This document shows, one piece after another, positions 9,247 through 17,497 of a stretch of 64,000 nucleotides of DNA (within the stretch, counting starts at the first letter, position 1; the number at the start of each line of letters is the position of its first letter). Origin of the DNA: Pseudomonas prosekii (GTDB lineage Bacteria > Pseudomonadota > Gammaproteobacteria > Pseudomonadales > Pseudomonadaceae); contig NZ_LT629762.1 of assembly GCF_900105155.1 (NCBI RefSeq), positions 1,178,001-1,242,000 on the forward strand, written 5' to 3'. The notes beneath the pieces are model-generated. The model did not search any database, was not told the origin of the DNA, and saw nothing but the letters and a program-made list of their open reading frames with translations. The position numbers and the translations under genes are program-made.

Positions 9247-9909
9247 TTAATTGGCCTTACGCAGGACGTAGACCCGCATGCGCGCGCAACCGGGGAAGAA
9301 ATCCTGATGACTGAGCAGGCTGAAACCCGCCAGTTTGAACTCGGCTTCGACCAGCGCCCTGCTCGCCAGCGGCGTGGACGCACTGCGCTTGATCGAAGAT
9401 GAGCGACGCCCGAAGCGGTTTTGCAGCCTGACCGCGACGATCACCGTGTCGCGGCTGACGCGATGAAACTCCGCCAACATCGCCAAGCGGTGCTCCGGGC
9501 TGGCGATGTGCTGAAACAATTGCATGCAAATCATGCAATCCACCGCGTTCGCCGACAGGTCGAGGGTGAACGCCGAGCTCTGGAAGGTCTTGATCCGCTC
9601 CAGCAACTGCTGCGAATGATGCACGCGCGCATGATCGAGCATGTCCTGCGACGGATCGGACGCCAGAATCACCCGGTTACCGTGCTCGGCCAGCACCGGC
9701 CAGAAACGCCCGGCGCCACACGCCACATCCAGCAGCAACCCCGGCTCGCCGGCAACATTCAGCGCGTTGCGCACCAGTTGCTCGACGCGCCAGAACGCCA
9801 GACGCTCGACCCATCCACGCGATTGCGGCTGCTGGCAGACGCGGGCGTGTTGCAGATCGTAGCGCCGGGCGAACTCAAGTTCGACGGCGGATGGGGGCAG
9901 CGCGGACAT
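9247..9909 (-). CDS. Class I SAM-dependent methyltransferase
   Basis: A 220-residue Rossmann methyltransferase. Motif I is LLLDVACGAGRFWPVL, motif II is the acidic end of VILASDPSQDML, and the post-motif ANAVDCMICMQLFQHI fits methyltransferase-11 enzymes. Start chosen at the Met of MSALPPSAVELEF. It stands alone between rnd and eptA on the minus strand; substrate unknown. Confidence 0.8.
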   Translation of the reverse strand: MSALPPSAVELEFARRYDLQHARVCQQPQSRGWVERLAFWRVEQLVRNALNVAGEPGLLLDVACGAGRFWPVLAEHGNRVILASDPSQDMLDHARVHHSQQLLERIKTFQSSAFTLDLSANAVDCMICMQLFQHIASPEHRLAMLAEFHRVSRDTVIVAVRLQNRFGRRSSSIKRSASTPLASRALVEAEFKLAGFSLLSHQDFFPGCARMRVYVLRKAN

Positions 9910-9982
9910 GTGCAGGGGCTCTTGTTGGAATATCGACCGATCGCACATTAGCGCCAAGCCTGTGAAAAATAAGTCGAAACGA

Positions 9983-11632
9983 TTATTTTTTTGCCAACTC
10001 GCCGTCGATCACCGCCCGCCGACATCCGGCGAACATGTCCAGGTCGGGGTTGTAGACTTTGCTGTCGACTTCCAGCAAACCCAGCATCGAATGGAACAAG
10101 TTGTCCTGGCTCAGGGGTTTTTCGCGGCTCAGTTGCAGGCAATGAGTGTCGACCGAGAACGCCTGTTGATAGCTGTCGGAGAACCACGCCAGCATTGCCA
10201 CATGTTTTTGTTGTTCCGGCGCCATCATGTAAGGCGTGCCGTGCAGGAACAGGTTGTACTCGCCCAAAGACTCGCCGTGGTCGGACAGATAGAGCATCGC
10301 GGTATCAACTTTGTCCTGATTGCGCCGCAGCAAATCAATCAGCGTCGAGAGCACGTGGTCGGTGTAGACCAGCGTGTTGTCGTAGCCGTTGACGATGCTT
10401 TCGCGACTGCAATTGTTCAGCGCATTGCTTTCGCACACCGGGGTGAAGTGTTGGTATTCCTTGGGGTAACGCTTGAAATAGTCCGGGCCGTGGCTGCCCA
10501 TCTGGTGCAGGACCAACACCGTGTCTTTATCCAGCGTGTCGATAAAGTGCTGCAAACCTTGCAGCAGGATTTCGTCACGACATTCGCTGTTGGCGCACAA
10601 CGCCGGGTCTTTCAAGTTGCTGACATCGTCGAGTGTCACCCGATCACACGTGCCTTTGCAGCCTGACTGGTTATCGCGCCAGATCACTTCGAGGCCGGCG
10701 CGTTTGAGCACATCAAGCAAGCCTTCTTCATTTTTTGCCTGGCTGGCGTTGTAATCCTTGCGACCCATGTTGGAGAACATGCACGGCACCGACACAGCGG
10801 TTTCGGTGCCACAGGAATGCACGTCGGTAAAGGCAATCAGGCCTGCTTCTTTGCTGAGTTGCGGGGTGGTGTCGCGGTCGTAGCCGAGGATGCCGAAGTT
10901 CTCGGCCCGGGCACTTTCGCCGACCACCAGCACTGTCAGGGATTTGCGCCCGTGGGTTTGCCAAGTCAGGTCTTTGCGGGCGTCCTCGCCGATTTTGACG
11001 AAGGGCTGCTGTGCCGACGCCACTTGCTCCCGTAAATACCCGATGGACGCACCCAGGTAATTGCTTGGCACTACCATCAAATGCAATTCATGGTGATTGC
11101 GAAACAACGAGGACAAACCTTGATAGTTCACTAACGCCACGCCACCGATAACTGCAATCGACGCAATACTAACCAACGCCTTACTTAACAAGTCGCGATG
11201 CCAGGCGCGGTAAACCAGCGGGGTTTTCCACAACAACCAGGAAGGTAAAACCCCAAGCACAACAATAAATGCCAGTAACTTTAACGAGAGTAAATCGCGC
11301 ACTTCGGCAGGGTTGGTTTCAGCCAGGTTACGAAACATGCCGGAGTCGATCAATACGCCGTACTGGCTCATGAAATAAGCCACCCCAGCGCTGACCATAA
11401 ACAGCAAAGTCAGCAGCGGCTTTAATATCGGCCGGAACGCCAGCAGGGTCAGCACGATATTGAACGCAGCGAACACCATGACTGCGAACGCCACGCGCAT
11501 CAGAATGCCCTGCGCGTTGGAAGCCGTGATTTCAAACAAGTGTTGCCAAAGCACCCAATTAAAACCGGCCAATAAAAACGCGCTGGCAATCAGTGTCACC
11601 CACTCGGGGCGCACGGCTTTTAACTTGAACAT
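9983..11632 (-). CDS. eptA: Lipid A phosphoethanolamine transferase, EptA/PmrC type
   Basis: The 549-residue inner membrane enzyme has an N-terminal region of about five membrane helices (LIASAFLLAGFNWVLW onward) and a periplasmic alkaline-phosphatase-like domain. The catalytic Thr sits in SCGTETAVSVPCMFSN; zinc-binding residues lie in LVVGESARAENF, LYLSDHGESLGE and LFLHGTPYMMAP. Paired cysteines in the soluble domain (for example SGCKGTCDRV) fit the disulfides of the family. The enzyme adds phosphoethanolamine to lipid A, lowering surface charge and polymyxin binding. Start at MFKLKAVRPEW has CAGGA upstream. Regulation by PmrAB is usual for the family but no operator was identified here. Confidence 0.9.
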   Translation of the reverse strand: MFKLKAVRPEWVTLIASAFLLAGFNWVLWQHLFEITASNAQGILMRVAFAVMVFAAFNIVLTLLAFRPILKPLLTLLFMVSAGVAYFMSQYGVLIDSGMFRNLAETNPAEVRDLLSLKLLAFIVVLGVLPSWLLWKTPLVYRAWHRDLLSKALVSIASIAVIGGVALVNYQGLSSLFRNHHELHLMVVPSNYLGASIGYLREQVASAQQPFVKIGEDARKDLTWQTHGRKSLTVLVVGESARAENFGILGYDRDTTPQLSKEAGLIAFTDVHSCGTETAVSVPCMFSNMGRKDYNASQAKNEEGLLDVLKRAGLEVIWRDNQSGCKGTCDRVTLDDVSNLKDPALCANSECRDEILLQGLQHFIDTLDKDTVLVLHQMGSHGPDYFKRYPKEYQHFTPVCESNALNNCSRESIVNGYDNTLVYTDHVLSTLIDLLRRNQDKVDTAMLYLSDHGESLGEYNLFLHGTPYMMAPEQQKHVAMLAWFSDSYQQAFSVDTHCLQLSREKPLSQDNLFHSMLGLLEVDSKVYNPDLDMFAGCRRAVIDGELAKK

Positions 11633-11798
11633 GGGAATTGATAGTCCTGGAAAGAGTGCCGCCGATAAATGTGAAAAATTCATTTTCCGCAACAGCACAA
11701 ACTTTAAGCAGCCAACCATCAATTTTTTGTGAAAAAGAAGCCAACGATTAGTTGGCTTCAGGTTTAACCAGCAAACTTTTAACGTATTTGAGAAACAG

Positions 11799-13181
11799 TC
11801 AGGCCTGGTTCAGGTACCAACGCCAATCTTGTTCACCGACTTCGCCCATGAACTGCCGATATTCGGCGCGTTTAACGGCCAGGTACACGCCGAGAAACGC
11901 TTGGCCAAAGGCTTCTTTCGCCCAACTCGAACCTTCGAGTGCGCGCAAGGTGGTCAGCCAATCGGTCGGCAGCAGCTCGGTAGCTTGCGCGTAACCGTTG
12001 CCTTCCACCGGCGCGCCGGGGTCGAGTTGTTCGCGAATGCCACGGTGGATGCCGGCCAGAATCGCCGCAGCGGCCAGATACGGGTTGGCGTCGGCGCCGC
12101 AGATGCGGTGTTCAATGTGCCGGGAAAACGCCGGCCCGCCGGGCACGCGCAGGCTCACGGTACGGTTGTCCACGCCCCACGTGGCGGCCAGCGGCGCGTA
12201 GCTGTTGGTCTGGAAGCGTCGATAGGAATTGGCGTTCGGGCAAAACAGCAGCAGCGAGTCGAGCAAAGTGCTGAGCATGCCGCCCACCGCGTGCCGCAGC
12301 AGCGGCGTACCGTCCGGCGCTTCGCTGGCGAAAAGATTGTTGCCATCCTTGTCGGCGAGGCTGACGTGCATGTGCATGCCGGTGCCGGCCAGATCATCGA
12401 AAGGTTTGGCCATGAAACACGCCGCCATCCCGTGTTTGTGCGCCACGCCTTTGACCAAGCGTTTATAACGCACCGCCTCGTCCATCGCTTGCAGCGCGTC
12501 GGTGCGGTGTTCGAGGGTGATTTCGACCTGGCCCGGCGCGTATTCGGAAATCGCCGTGCGCGCCGGAATGCCCTGCAATTTGCAGGCGCTGTACAAGTCG
12601 GCGAGGAACGGCTCGATCTGCTCCAGTTCACGCAAACCGTAAACCTGCGTGGCGCGCGGGCGACCACCATCGACGTCGCGCGCCGGTTGCGGCCGACCGT
12701 TGGCGTCGCGCTGCTGATCAAGCAGATAGAACTCCAGCTCCGCCGCCATCACCGGGTAATAGCCGTCGGCCTGCAGGCCTTCGATGACCTTCGCCAGCAA
12801 GTGCCGAGGGTCGGCAATCGTCGCCGGCATGCCTTCTTTTGGATGCATGCTGACCTGCACCGCCGCCGTCGGAATCAGCCGCCACGGCATGCGCTGCAAA
12901 CTGCCGCTGACCGGGTAAGCGCGGCAATCGATATCGCCGACGTCCCACACCAGCCCGGAGTTTTCAACGTCGTCGCCATTAATCGTCAGGCCGAGAATGG
13001 TGCTCGGCAGTGGCCGGCCGCTTTCATACACCGCCAGCAGTTCATCGCGGTGCAGCAACTTGCCGCGCGGCACGCCGTTGTTGTCGACGATGAACAATTC
13101 GAACATCTCGATATCCGGATTCTGTTCCAGAAAATTCAGGGCTTCTTGCTGCGTGGCGAAGGGGGTCGTGGCACAACTCAT
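11799..13181 (-). CDS. Glutamine synthetase family protein, gamma-glutamylpolyamine synthetase type
   Basis: The 460-residue protein has the GS beta-grasp N-domain (FIVDNNGVPRGKLLHRDEL) and the catalytic domain with AAELEFYLLDQ for metal binding, GMHMHVSL for ATP/metal and VPGGPAFSRHIEHRICGADANPYL for glutamate. It lacks the adenylylated Tyr loop of GlnA. It resembles PuuA/PauA/SpuI enzymes, which ligate glutamate to putrescine or other amines for catabolism. No other polyamine genes are adjacent; the nearest gene is eptA downstream and a divergent MFS carrier upstream, so the exact amine is open. Confidence 0.8.
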   Translation of the reverse strand: MSCATTPFATQQEALNFLEQNPDIEMFELFIVDNNGVPRGKLLHRDELLAVYESGRPLPSTILGLTINGDDVENSGLVWDVGDIDCRAYPVSGSLQRMPWRLIPTAAVQVSMHPKEGMPATIADPRHLLAKVIEGLQADGYYPVMAAELEFYLLDQQRDANGRPQPARDVDGGRPRATQVYGLRELEQIEPFLADLYSACKLQGIPARTAISEYAPGQVEITLEHRTDALQAMDEAVRYKRLVKGVAHKHGMAACFMAKPFDDLAGTGMHMHVSLADKDGNNLFASEAPDGTPLLRHAVGGMLSTLLDSLLLFCPNANSYRRFQTNSYAPLAATWGVDNRTVSLRVPGGPAFSRHIEHRICGADANPYLAAAAILAGIHRGIREQLDPGAPVEGNGYAQATELLPTDWLTTLRALEGSSWAKEAFGQAFLGVYLAVKRAEYRQFMGEVGEQDWRWYLNQA

Positions 13182-13575
13182 GGGAATTCTCGTTTTCGCG
13201 CGTAGGCAAACGCTCTGGCGTCGCCGATCTGATCCCGCCGCACAGCGCGGGACCTGTAGGAAAAATCAACGGGAAGCGCAGGAGTCCGGCGGGCGCGCGT
13301 GTCGGCAATGCCACAGCGCCCAGAAGGCCAATTCGGAGGGAAGTGCAGAAAGGGTCGGTGCAGTGGCGTTTAAAAAGCCACGGCCACGGTTAAACGCAGA
13401 AGCGCCGCTGGGTGCCGGATGCTGGAGTGCGACTGGCCGACCGTGCATAAAAAAACCGCAGAAAACCGAAGAGCAGCAGCGTCACACGGGTGATTGGGGG
13501 ATTCAACCGGGAATTGAAGAACTTTGGGTGTGGACTGGCTAAACATTCCAGCCACGCCCCCCCCTGCGCGGGGCA
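13182..13575. other. Gene-free stretch between the GS-family gene and the divergent MFS gene
   Basis: No convincing coding sequence on either strand. A short inverted repeat TCCCGC/GCGGGA with a six-base loop lies near 13232-13250. The promoters of the two divergent genes must lie in this and the following stretch, but no clear -35/-10 pair could be assigned. Confidence 0.5.
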
Positions 13576-13596
13576 GGTATTTAATTTCTAAATACC
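13576..13596. promoter_or_regulatory. Perfect inverted repeat upstream of the MFS gene, candidate operator
   Basis: GGTATTTA-ATTTC-TAAATACC is a perfect eight-base inverted repeat with a five-base spacer. It is AT-rich within a GC-rich region and lies 75 bases before the MFS start codon, as expected of a dimeric repressor site. The binding protein is unknown. Confidence 0.5.
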
Positions 13597-13670
13597 ACGG
13601 CGGACTTTCTGATTTGCCGCGACCGCGTCCCTCGCGCCTAATCGGCGCCTTGTTTTTGTAAGGCTCACCG

Positions 13671-14855
13671 ATGGAAAACGTTCGTGCAACAACCCGCCCT
13701 GCCCTGTGGTTGATGATCAGCATCATCCTTGTCGCGTTGAATCTGCGCCCATCGATGGCCGCTGTCGGCCCGCTGCTCTCGGCGATCCGCGGCGATATCC
13801 CACTGAGTTTCAGCCTCGCCTCTTTGCTGACCATGCTGCCGGTGATGGCGATGGGGCTTGCGATGTTTTTCGGCATCGGCGTCAGTCAGCGTTTAGGCGA
13901 GCAGCGCACCGTGGTGCTGTCGCTGCTGATCATCGGCGTGGCCACCGCTTCGCGATTGTGGCTGAATTCCGCCGCTGAACTGATCGCCAGCGCCATTGCC
14001 GCCGGGGTCGGCATCGCGCTGATTCAGGCGCTGATGCCAGCGCTGATCAAGTCGCGATTCAGCAATAACGTTGCGCTGTGCATGGGACTTTACGTCACGT
14101 CGATCATGGGCGGCGCGGCAATCGCAGCGGCGTTTGCGCCACTGGTGATGAGCCAAACCGGCAGTTGGCGCATGGGCCTGGCGTTCTGGGCGGCGCTGGC
14201 CTTGCTTGCGCTGCTGTTCTGGATGGCGCAGCGCCAATCGATTCCGCCATTGCCCGCGCAAACACCGCGTCGCGAATTCTTTTTCGCCAACTCCCGCGCC
14301 TGGTTACTCGCTTTCTTCTTCGGTTTGGGCACGGCGTCCTACACCTGCGTGCTCGCTTGGCTGGCGCCGTACTACGTGGAAAAAGGCTGGAGTGAACAGA
14401 ACGCCGGCTTATTGCTGGGTTTTCTCACTGCCATGGAAGTGATCTCCGGTCTGCTGACGCCGGCCATCGCCAACCGCAGCCGTGATCGGCGTCTGGTTTT
14501 ACTGGTGTTGTTGGGGCTGATCATGGCGGGTTTCTGCGGACTGATTCTCAGCCCGCAACATTTCAGCCTGTTGTGGCCGTGCCTGCTGGGTTTGGGGATT
14601 GGCGGGTTGTTTCCGATGAGCCTGATCGTGTCGCTTGATCACCTCGACGAGCCCCGGCGCGCGGGCGGGCTCACCGCTTTCGTTCAGGGCATCGGCTATT
14701 TGATCGCCGGCCTGTCGCCGCTGATCGCCGGGATGATCCGCGATCAACTCGGCAGCTTCGAATGGGCCTGGTGGTCACTGACCGCCATCGTCGCGCTGAT
14801 GATGCTGATGGTGTTGCGATTTGACCCTAGGCATTACGCCAAACACATTCGCTGA
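13671..14855 (+). CDS. CynX/NimT family MFS transporter
   Basis: A 394-residue, twelve-helix major facilitator. The CynX-type first helix reads LWLMISIILVALNLRPSM, whose NLRPS motif marks this subfamily; further helices include MLPVMAMGLAMFFGIG and LGIGGLFPMSLIVSL. Related carriers move cyanate, 2-nitroimidazole or small anions, so the substrate cannot be fixed. The stop codon lies in a 13-base triplicated sequence. The LysR gene 219 bases downstream on the same strand may govern it, by position only. Confidence 0.8.
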   Translation: MENVRATTRPALWLMISIILVALNLRPSMAAVGPLLSAIRGDIPLSFSLASLLTMLPVMAMGLAMFFGIGVSQRLGEQRTVVLSLLIIGVATASRLWLNSAAELIASAIAAGVGIALIQALMPALIKSRFSNNVALCMGLYVTSIMGGAAIAAAFAPLVMSQTGSWRMGLAFWAALALLALLFWMAQRQSIPPLPAQTPRREFFFANSRAWLLAFFFGLGTASYTCVLAWLAPYYVEKGWSEQNAGLLLGFLTAMEVISGLLTPAIANRSRDRRLVLLVLLGLIMAGFCGLILSPQHFSLLWPCLLGLGIGGLFPMSLIVSLDHLDEPRRAGGLTAFVQGIGYLIAGLSPLIAGMIRDQLGSFEWAWWSLTAIVALMMLMVLRFDPRHYAKHIR

Positions 14856-14884
14856 ACACATTTGCTGAACACAGTTGCTGAACC
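14851..14884 (+). repeat. 13-bp tandem repeat spanning the MFS stop codon
   Basis: GCTGAACACATTT, GCTGAACACAGTT and GCTGAACC follow one another with a 13-base period. Each copy contains a TGA; the first TGA ends the MFS gene. It looks like a replication-slippage expansion. Confidence 0.75.
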
Positions 14885-15074
14885 TGCGCGCGCGTCGGTG
14901 CAAACCTCGCCAACCCGGCGCTCGAAAATCGCAGGTCGTGTTCTCTACATTTTCTGTCCCACACCCGACAGGGAAACTTCCTACGAGCCATTCTCCTGGC
15001 ACCATCGTTCCGTTAGGATCGTTCGCACACGTTTGCGCACCGTCAGCGCAAGGAGTTACAGCGAGGCAGAACGG

Positions 15075-16010
15075 ATGCTGAACAGTAATTTGCTTAGAAA
15101 GCTCGACATGCAGGACCTCATGGTGTTCATCGCCGTGTACGAGCAAAGCAGCGTCACCGGGGTCTCGGAGGCCCTTTTTGTCAGTCAATCCACGGTGAGT
15201 TACTGCCTGAAAAAACTGCGCACCAGTTTCGAAGACGAGTTGTTTATCAACACCCGCAGCGGCATGCGTCCTACCTACAAAGCCAGCACCATGTACCCCC
15301 ACGTGCTGAAAATCCTCGAAAGCATCAACTTGTGTCACGCCGGTGCTCACTCCTTCGACCCGACGGCGCAACCAGTCACTTTCAATATCTGCGCACCGGA
15401 ATACTTCGAGCAGTTGATTCTGCCGCGCCTGTTGAAGAGTCTGGATTTCGCCGATTTGCCGGTGATGGTCAACATGCACAAATTCGAAACTGACATTCCG
15501 GCGGAAGAACTGCGCGATGGCAGCCTCGACCTGGTGATCTGTTTTGGTCCGAATTTTCACTGCAACCACAACGATCTGAAATCCCGACCGCTGCTGGAAG
15601 ATGATCTGGTCTGCGTCTTCGACAAACGCGCGACGCCGCTGGAACCGCGTTTAAGCCTGCAAGCCTTTACCGAACGCCGACATGTGTTCCCGACGCCGTG
15701 GTCTTCGACTACCAATATGGTCGACGGCTGGCTGGCGCGGCAGGCGCAGAAACGCCAGATCGTGGCGCGATCAAACAGCTACAGCGCGGCGTTGAAGATG
15801 ATTACTGGCACTGATTTCATTCTGACGTTGCCCCGGCGCATCCAGCGTTTGCTGGCCAACGAAGCGGTGTTCAACCATTGCGAAGCGCCGAACGGCTTGC
15901 CGGGTTTTTCCCTCGACATGCAGTGGAGCCAGAATGTCGATCAGGACAGCGCCAATGCCTGGCTGCGCGAGCAGGTGGTGAACGCCTGCGCCGAGCAGCA
16001 AGCGGCTTGA
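15075..16010 (+). CDS. LysR family transcriptional regulator
   Basis: The 311-residue protein has the winged helix-turn-helix at residues 9-66 (LDMQDLMVFIAVYEQSSVTG and FVSQSTVSYCLKKLR) and a C-terminal periplasmic-binding-fold effector domain. The Met at 15075 is preferred to an in-frame upstream one since GAGG lies nine bases before it and similarity begins there. It follows the MFS gene and ends two bases from the convergent isomerase gene. The target may be the MFS carrier, by proximity only. Confidence 0.85.
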   Translation: MLNSNLLRKLDMQDLMVFIAVYEQSSVTGVSEALFVSQSTVSYCLKKLRTSFEDELFINTRSGMRPTYKASTMYPHVLKILESINLCHAGAHSFDPTAQPVTFNICAPEYFEQLILPRLLKSLDFADLPVMVNMHKFETDIPAEELRDGSLDLVICFGPNFHCNHNDLKSRPLLEDDLVCVFDKRATPLEPRLSLQAFTERRHVFPTPWSSTTNMVDGWLARQAQKRQIVARSNSYSAALKMITGTDFILTLPRRIQRLLANEAVFNHCEAPNGLPGFSLDMQWSQNVDQDSANAWLREQVVNACAEQQAA

Positions 16011-16011
16011 A

Positions 16012-16377
16012 TCAGACGCCGATGGCGGTTTTCGCGTAGGACTCGCGATCAATGTCGAGGATTTCCACGCATAACTGGACCTCGACACCCGCCGGCCATT
16101 CACACAGATCCTTGACCACCGCCAACAGGCTCTCGGACAGCTGCTTTTTGATCTGCGGCGAGCGACCACTGAGCAGCGCCAACTTCACATGCACAAACGC
16201 TCGCTCGCCCATCGCGGTGCCGACCTTGAACGTCTCGACTTTCACCGCGCGACCCTTGATATCGAATTCCGCCGCAAACTGACCGGAACCCACCAACGTA
16301 TTGTTGAGCCGAATCAACGCCACGTCGGCGTTCAATCCGGGCAGGTTGGCGGTGTATTCCATGTGCAGGTGTGGCAT
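16012..16377 (-). CDS. 5-carboxymethyl-2-hydroxymuconate delta-isomerase family protein
   Basis: The 121-residue protein begins MPHLHMEYTANLPG. After removal of Met the N-terminal Pro is the catalytic base of the tautomerase superfamily, and His-Leu-His-Met-Glu-Tyr matches CHM isomerase. In homoprotocatechuate breakdown the enzyme isomerises CHM to COHED. None of the other hpa/hpc genes is nearby, so this is an orphan copy that may act on another enol. The Met at 16377 is chosen because the Pro must be residue 2. It is flanked by two LysR genes; the one at 16463-17410 is on the same strand. Confidence 0.8.
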   Translation of the reverse strand: MPHLHMEYTANLPGLNADVALIRLNNTLVGSGQFAAEFDIKGRAVKVETFKVGTAMGERAFVHVKLALLSGRSPQIKKQLSESLLAVVKDLCEWPAGVEVQLCVEILDIDRESYAKTAIGV

Positions 16378-16462
16378 GGCGATGCTCCTGAGGTTGGGCG
16401 GAAAAGGCGCTACATATATCACACAGCGGTTTAGCAAAAAGTACGGTTTAGCACAGAGAGCC

Positions 16463-17410
16463 TTAGGCTCCGGCGGCTGTTTCTGTGCCGGTCTGGTCGG
16501 CGAAACCGCGCTCACTCATGAACGCTTCGAGCCGTGAACGCAACCAGCGCTCGGCCGGATCGGTGTCGACATGGCTGAGCCAGACCATCGACAAGTCCAG
16601 CGTCGGGGTCTTGAACGGAAACGGTTCCTGAAACAATTGCCCGGACGCCGCCATGGCTGTGGCGGTGTAGTCCGGCAGGCTGGCGATCAGGTCGGTGCCC
16701 GCCAGCAGCGCCGGCAACGAACTGTATTGCGGCACTGACAGCACGACCTGACGTGTCCGACCAATTTCCGCCAGCCATTCATCCGCGTAACCACTGACGT
16801 TCGCCGTGTGGGAAACCAGCACGTGTGGGCGTGAGCAATATTCGTCGAGGGTCAGCGGCGTGTCGGACGCGTCGGCGCGCAACAGGCTCGGGGTAATATG
16901 CCGCAGCAATTTGCGCTTGGCATTCGCCGGCAAACCGCGCGTCTGGCTGATACCAACGGTGATATCGCCCGAGGCCAACAGGTCGGGAATCCGCCAGTAA
17001 TCGACGTGCTGAACCACGAACACGACTTTCGGCGCTTCTTGGCGTAATGCCCGTAGCAACGGTGGCAGCAGGCCGAATTCGACATCGTCCGACAGCCCGA
17101 TGCGGAATGTCATGGTGCTGCTGGCGGGGTCGAAATCGTGGGTCAGGCTCAGCGCCACCGAGAGCGAGTCCAATGCTGGCGACAAATACTGAATCAATTC
17201 TTCGGCGCGCGCCGTCGGCTCCATGCGGTGGCCGACGCGAATGAACAGCGGGTCATTGAACATCGTGCGCAAGCGGTTGAGCGCGGCACTGATGGTGGGC
17301 TGGCCGAGGAACAGCTTTTCCGCCACCCGCGTCACGTTGCGTTCGAGCATCAATGTCTCGAACACCACCATCAGGTTGATGTCGGCTTTGCGTAGTTCAT
17401 TGCGATTCAT
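16463..17410 (-). CDS. LysR family transcriptional regulator
   Basis: A 315-residue regulator with the N-terminal helix-turn-helix (ADINLMVVFETLMLERNVTR, LGQPTISAALNRLR). The NLMVVFE opening and FIRVGHRMEPTARA are typical of the NodD/LinR-like branch of LysR proteins that respond to aromatic or phenolic effectors. It is upstream of the isomerase gene on the same strand, with an 85-base gap, and may control it. The effector is unknown. Confidence 0.85.
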   Translation of the reverse strand: MNRNELRKADINLMVVFETLMLERNVTRVAEKLFLGQPTISAALNRLRTMFNDPLFIRVGHRMEPTARAEELIQYLSPALDSLSVALSLTHDFDPASSTMTFRIGLSDDVEFGLLPPLLRALRQEAPKVVFVVQHVDYWRIPDLLASGDITVGISQTRGLPANAKRKLLRHITPSLLRADASDTPLTLDEYCSRPHVLVSHTANVSGYADEWLAEIGRTRQVVLSVPQYSSLPALLAGTDLIASLPDYTATAMAASGQLFQEPFPFKTPTLDLSMVWLSHVDTDPAERWLRSRLEAFMSERGFADQTGTETAAGA

Positions 17411-17497
17411 TCACTGCACCCCGGTCCCCAATACTCGGGGCAGTTTAGAAAGGCCGGGGGGTGGCGTCTATCGGCATGATCAGCGTTGTGCGCTGGC

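Noticed and set aside
11829..13205. Long open frame (458 codons) on the plus strand opposite the GS-family gene
   Set aside because: It is the GC-rich antisense shadow of a clear glutamine synthetase-like gene; residues are biased to Arg, Ala and Gln and no motif is seen.
14862..15074. Upstream extension of the LysR gene by 71 codons
   Set aside because: The extension lacks similarity, includes the tandem repeat region, and a better start with GAGG exists at 15075.
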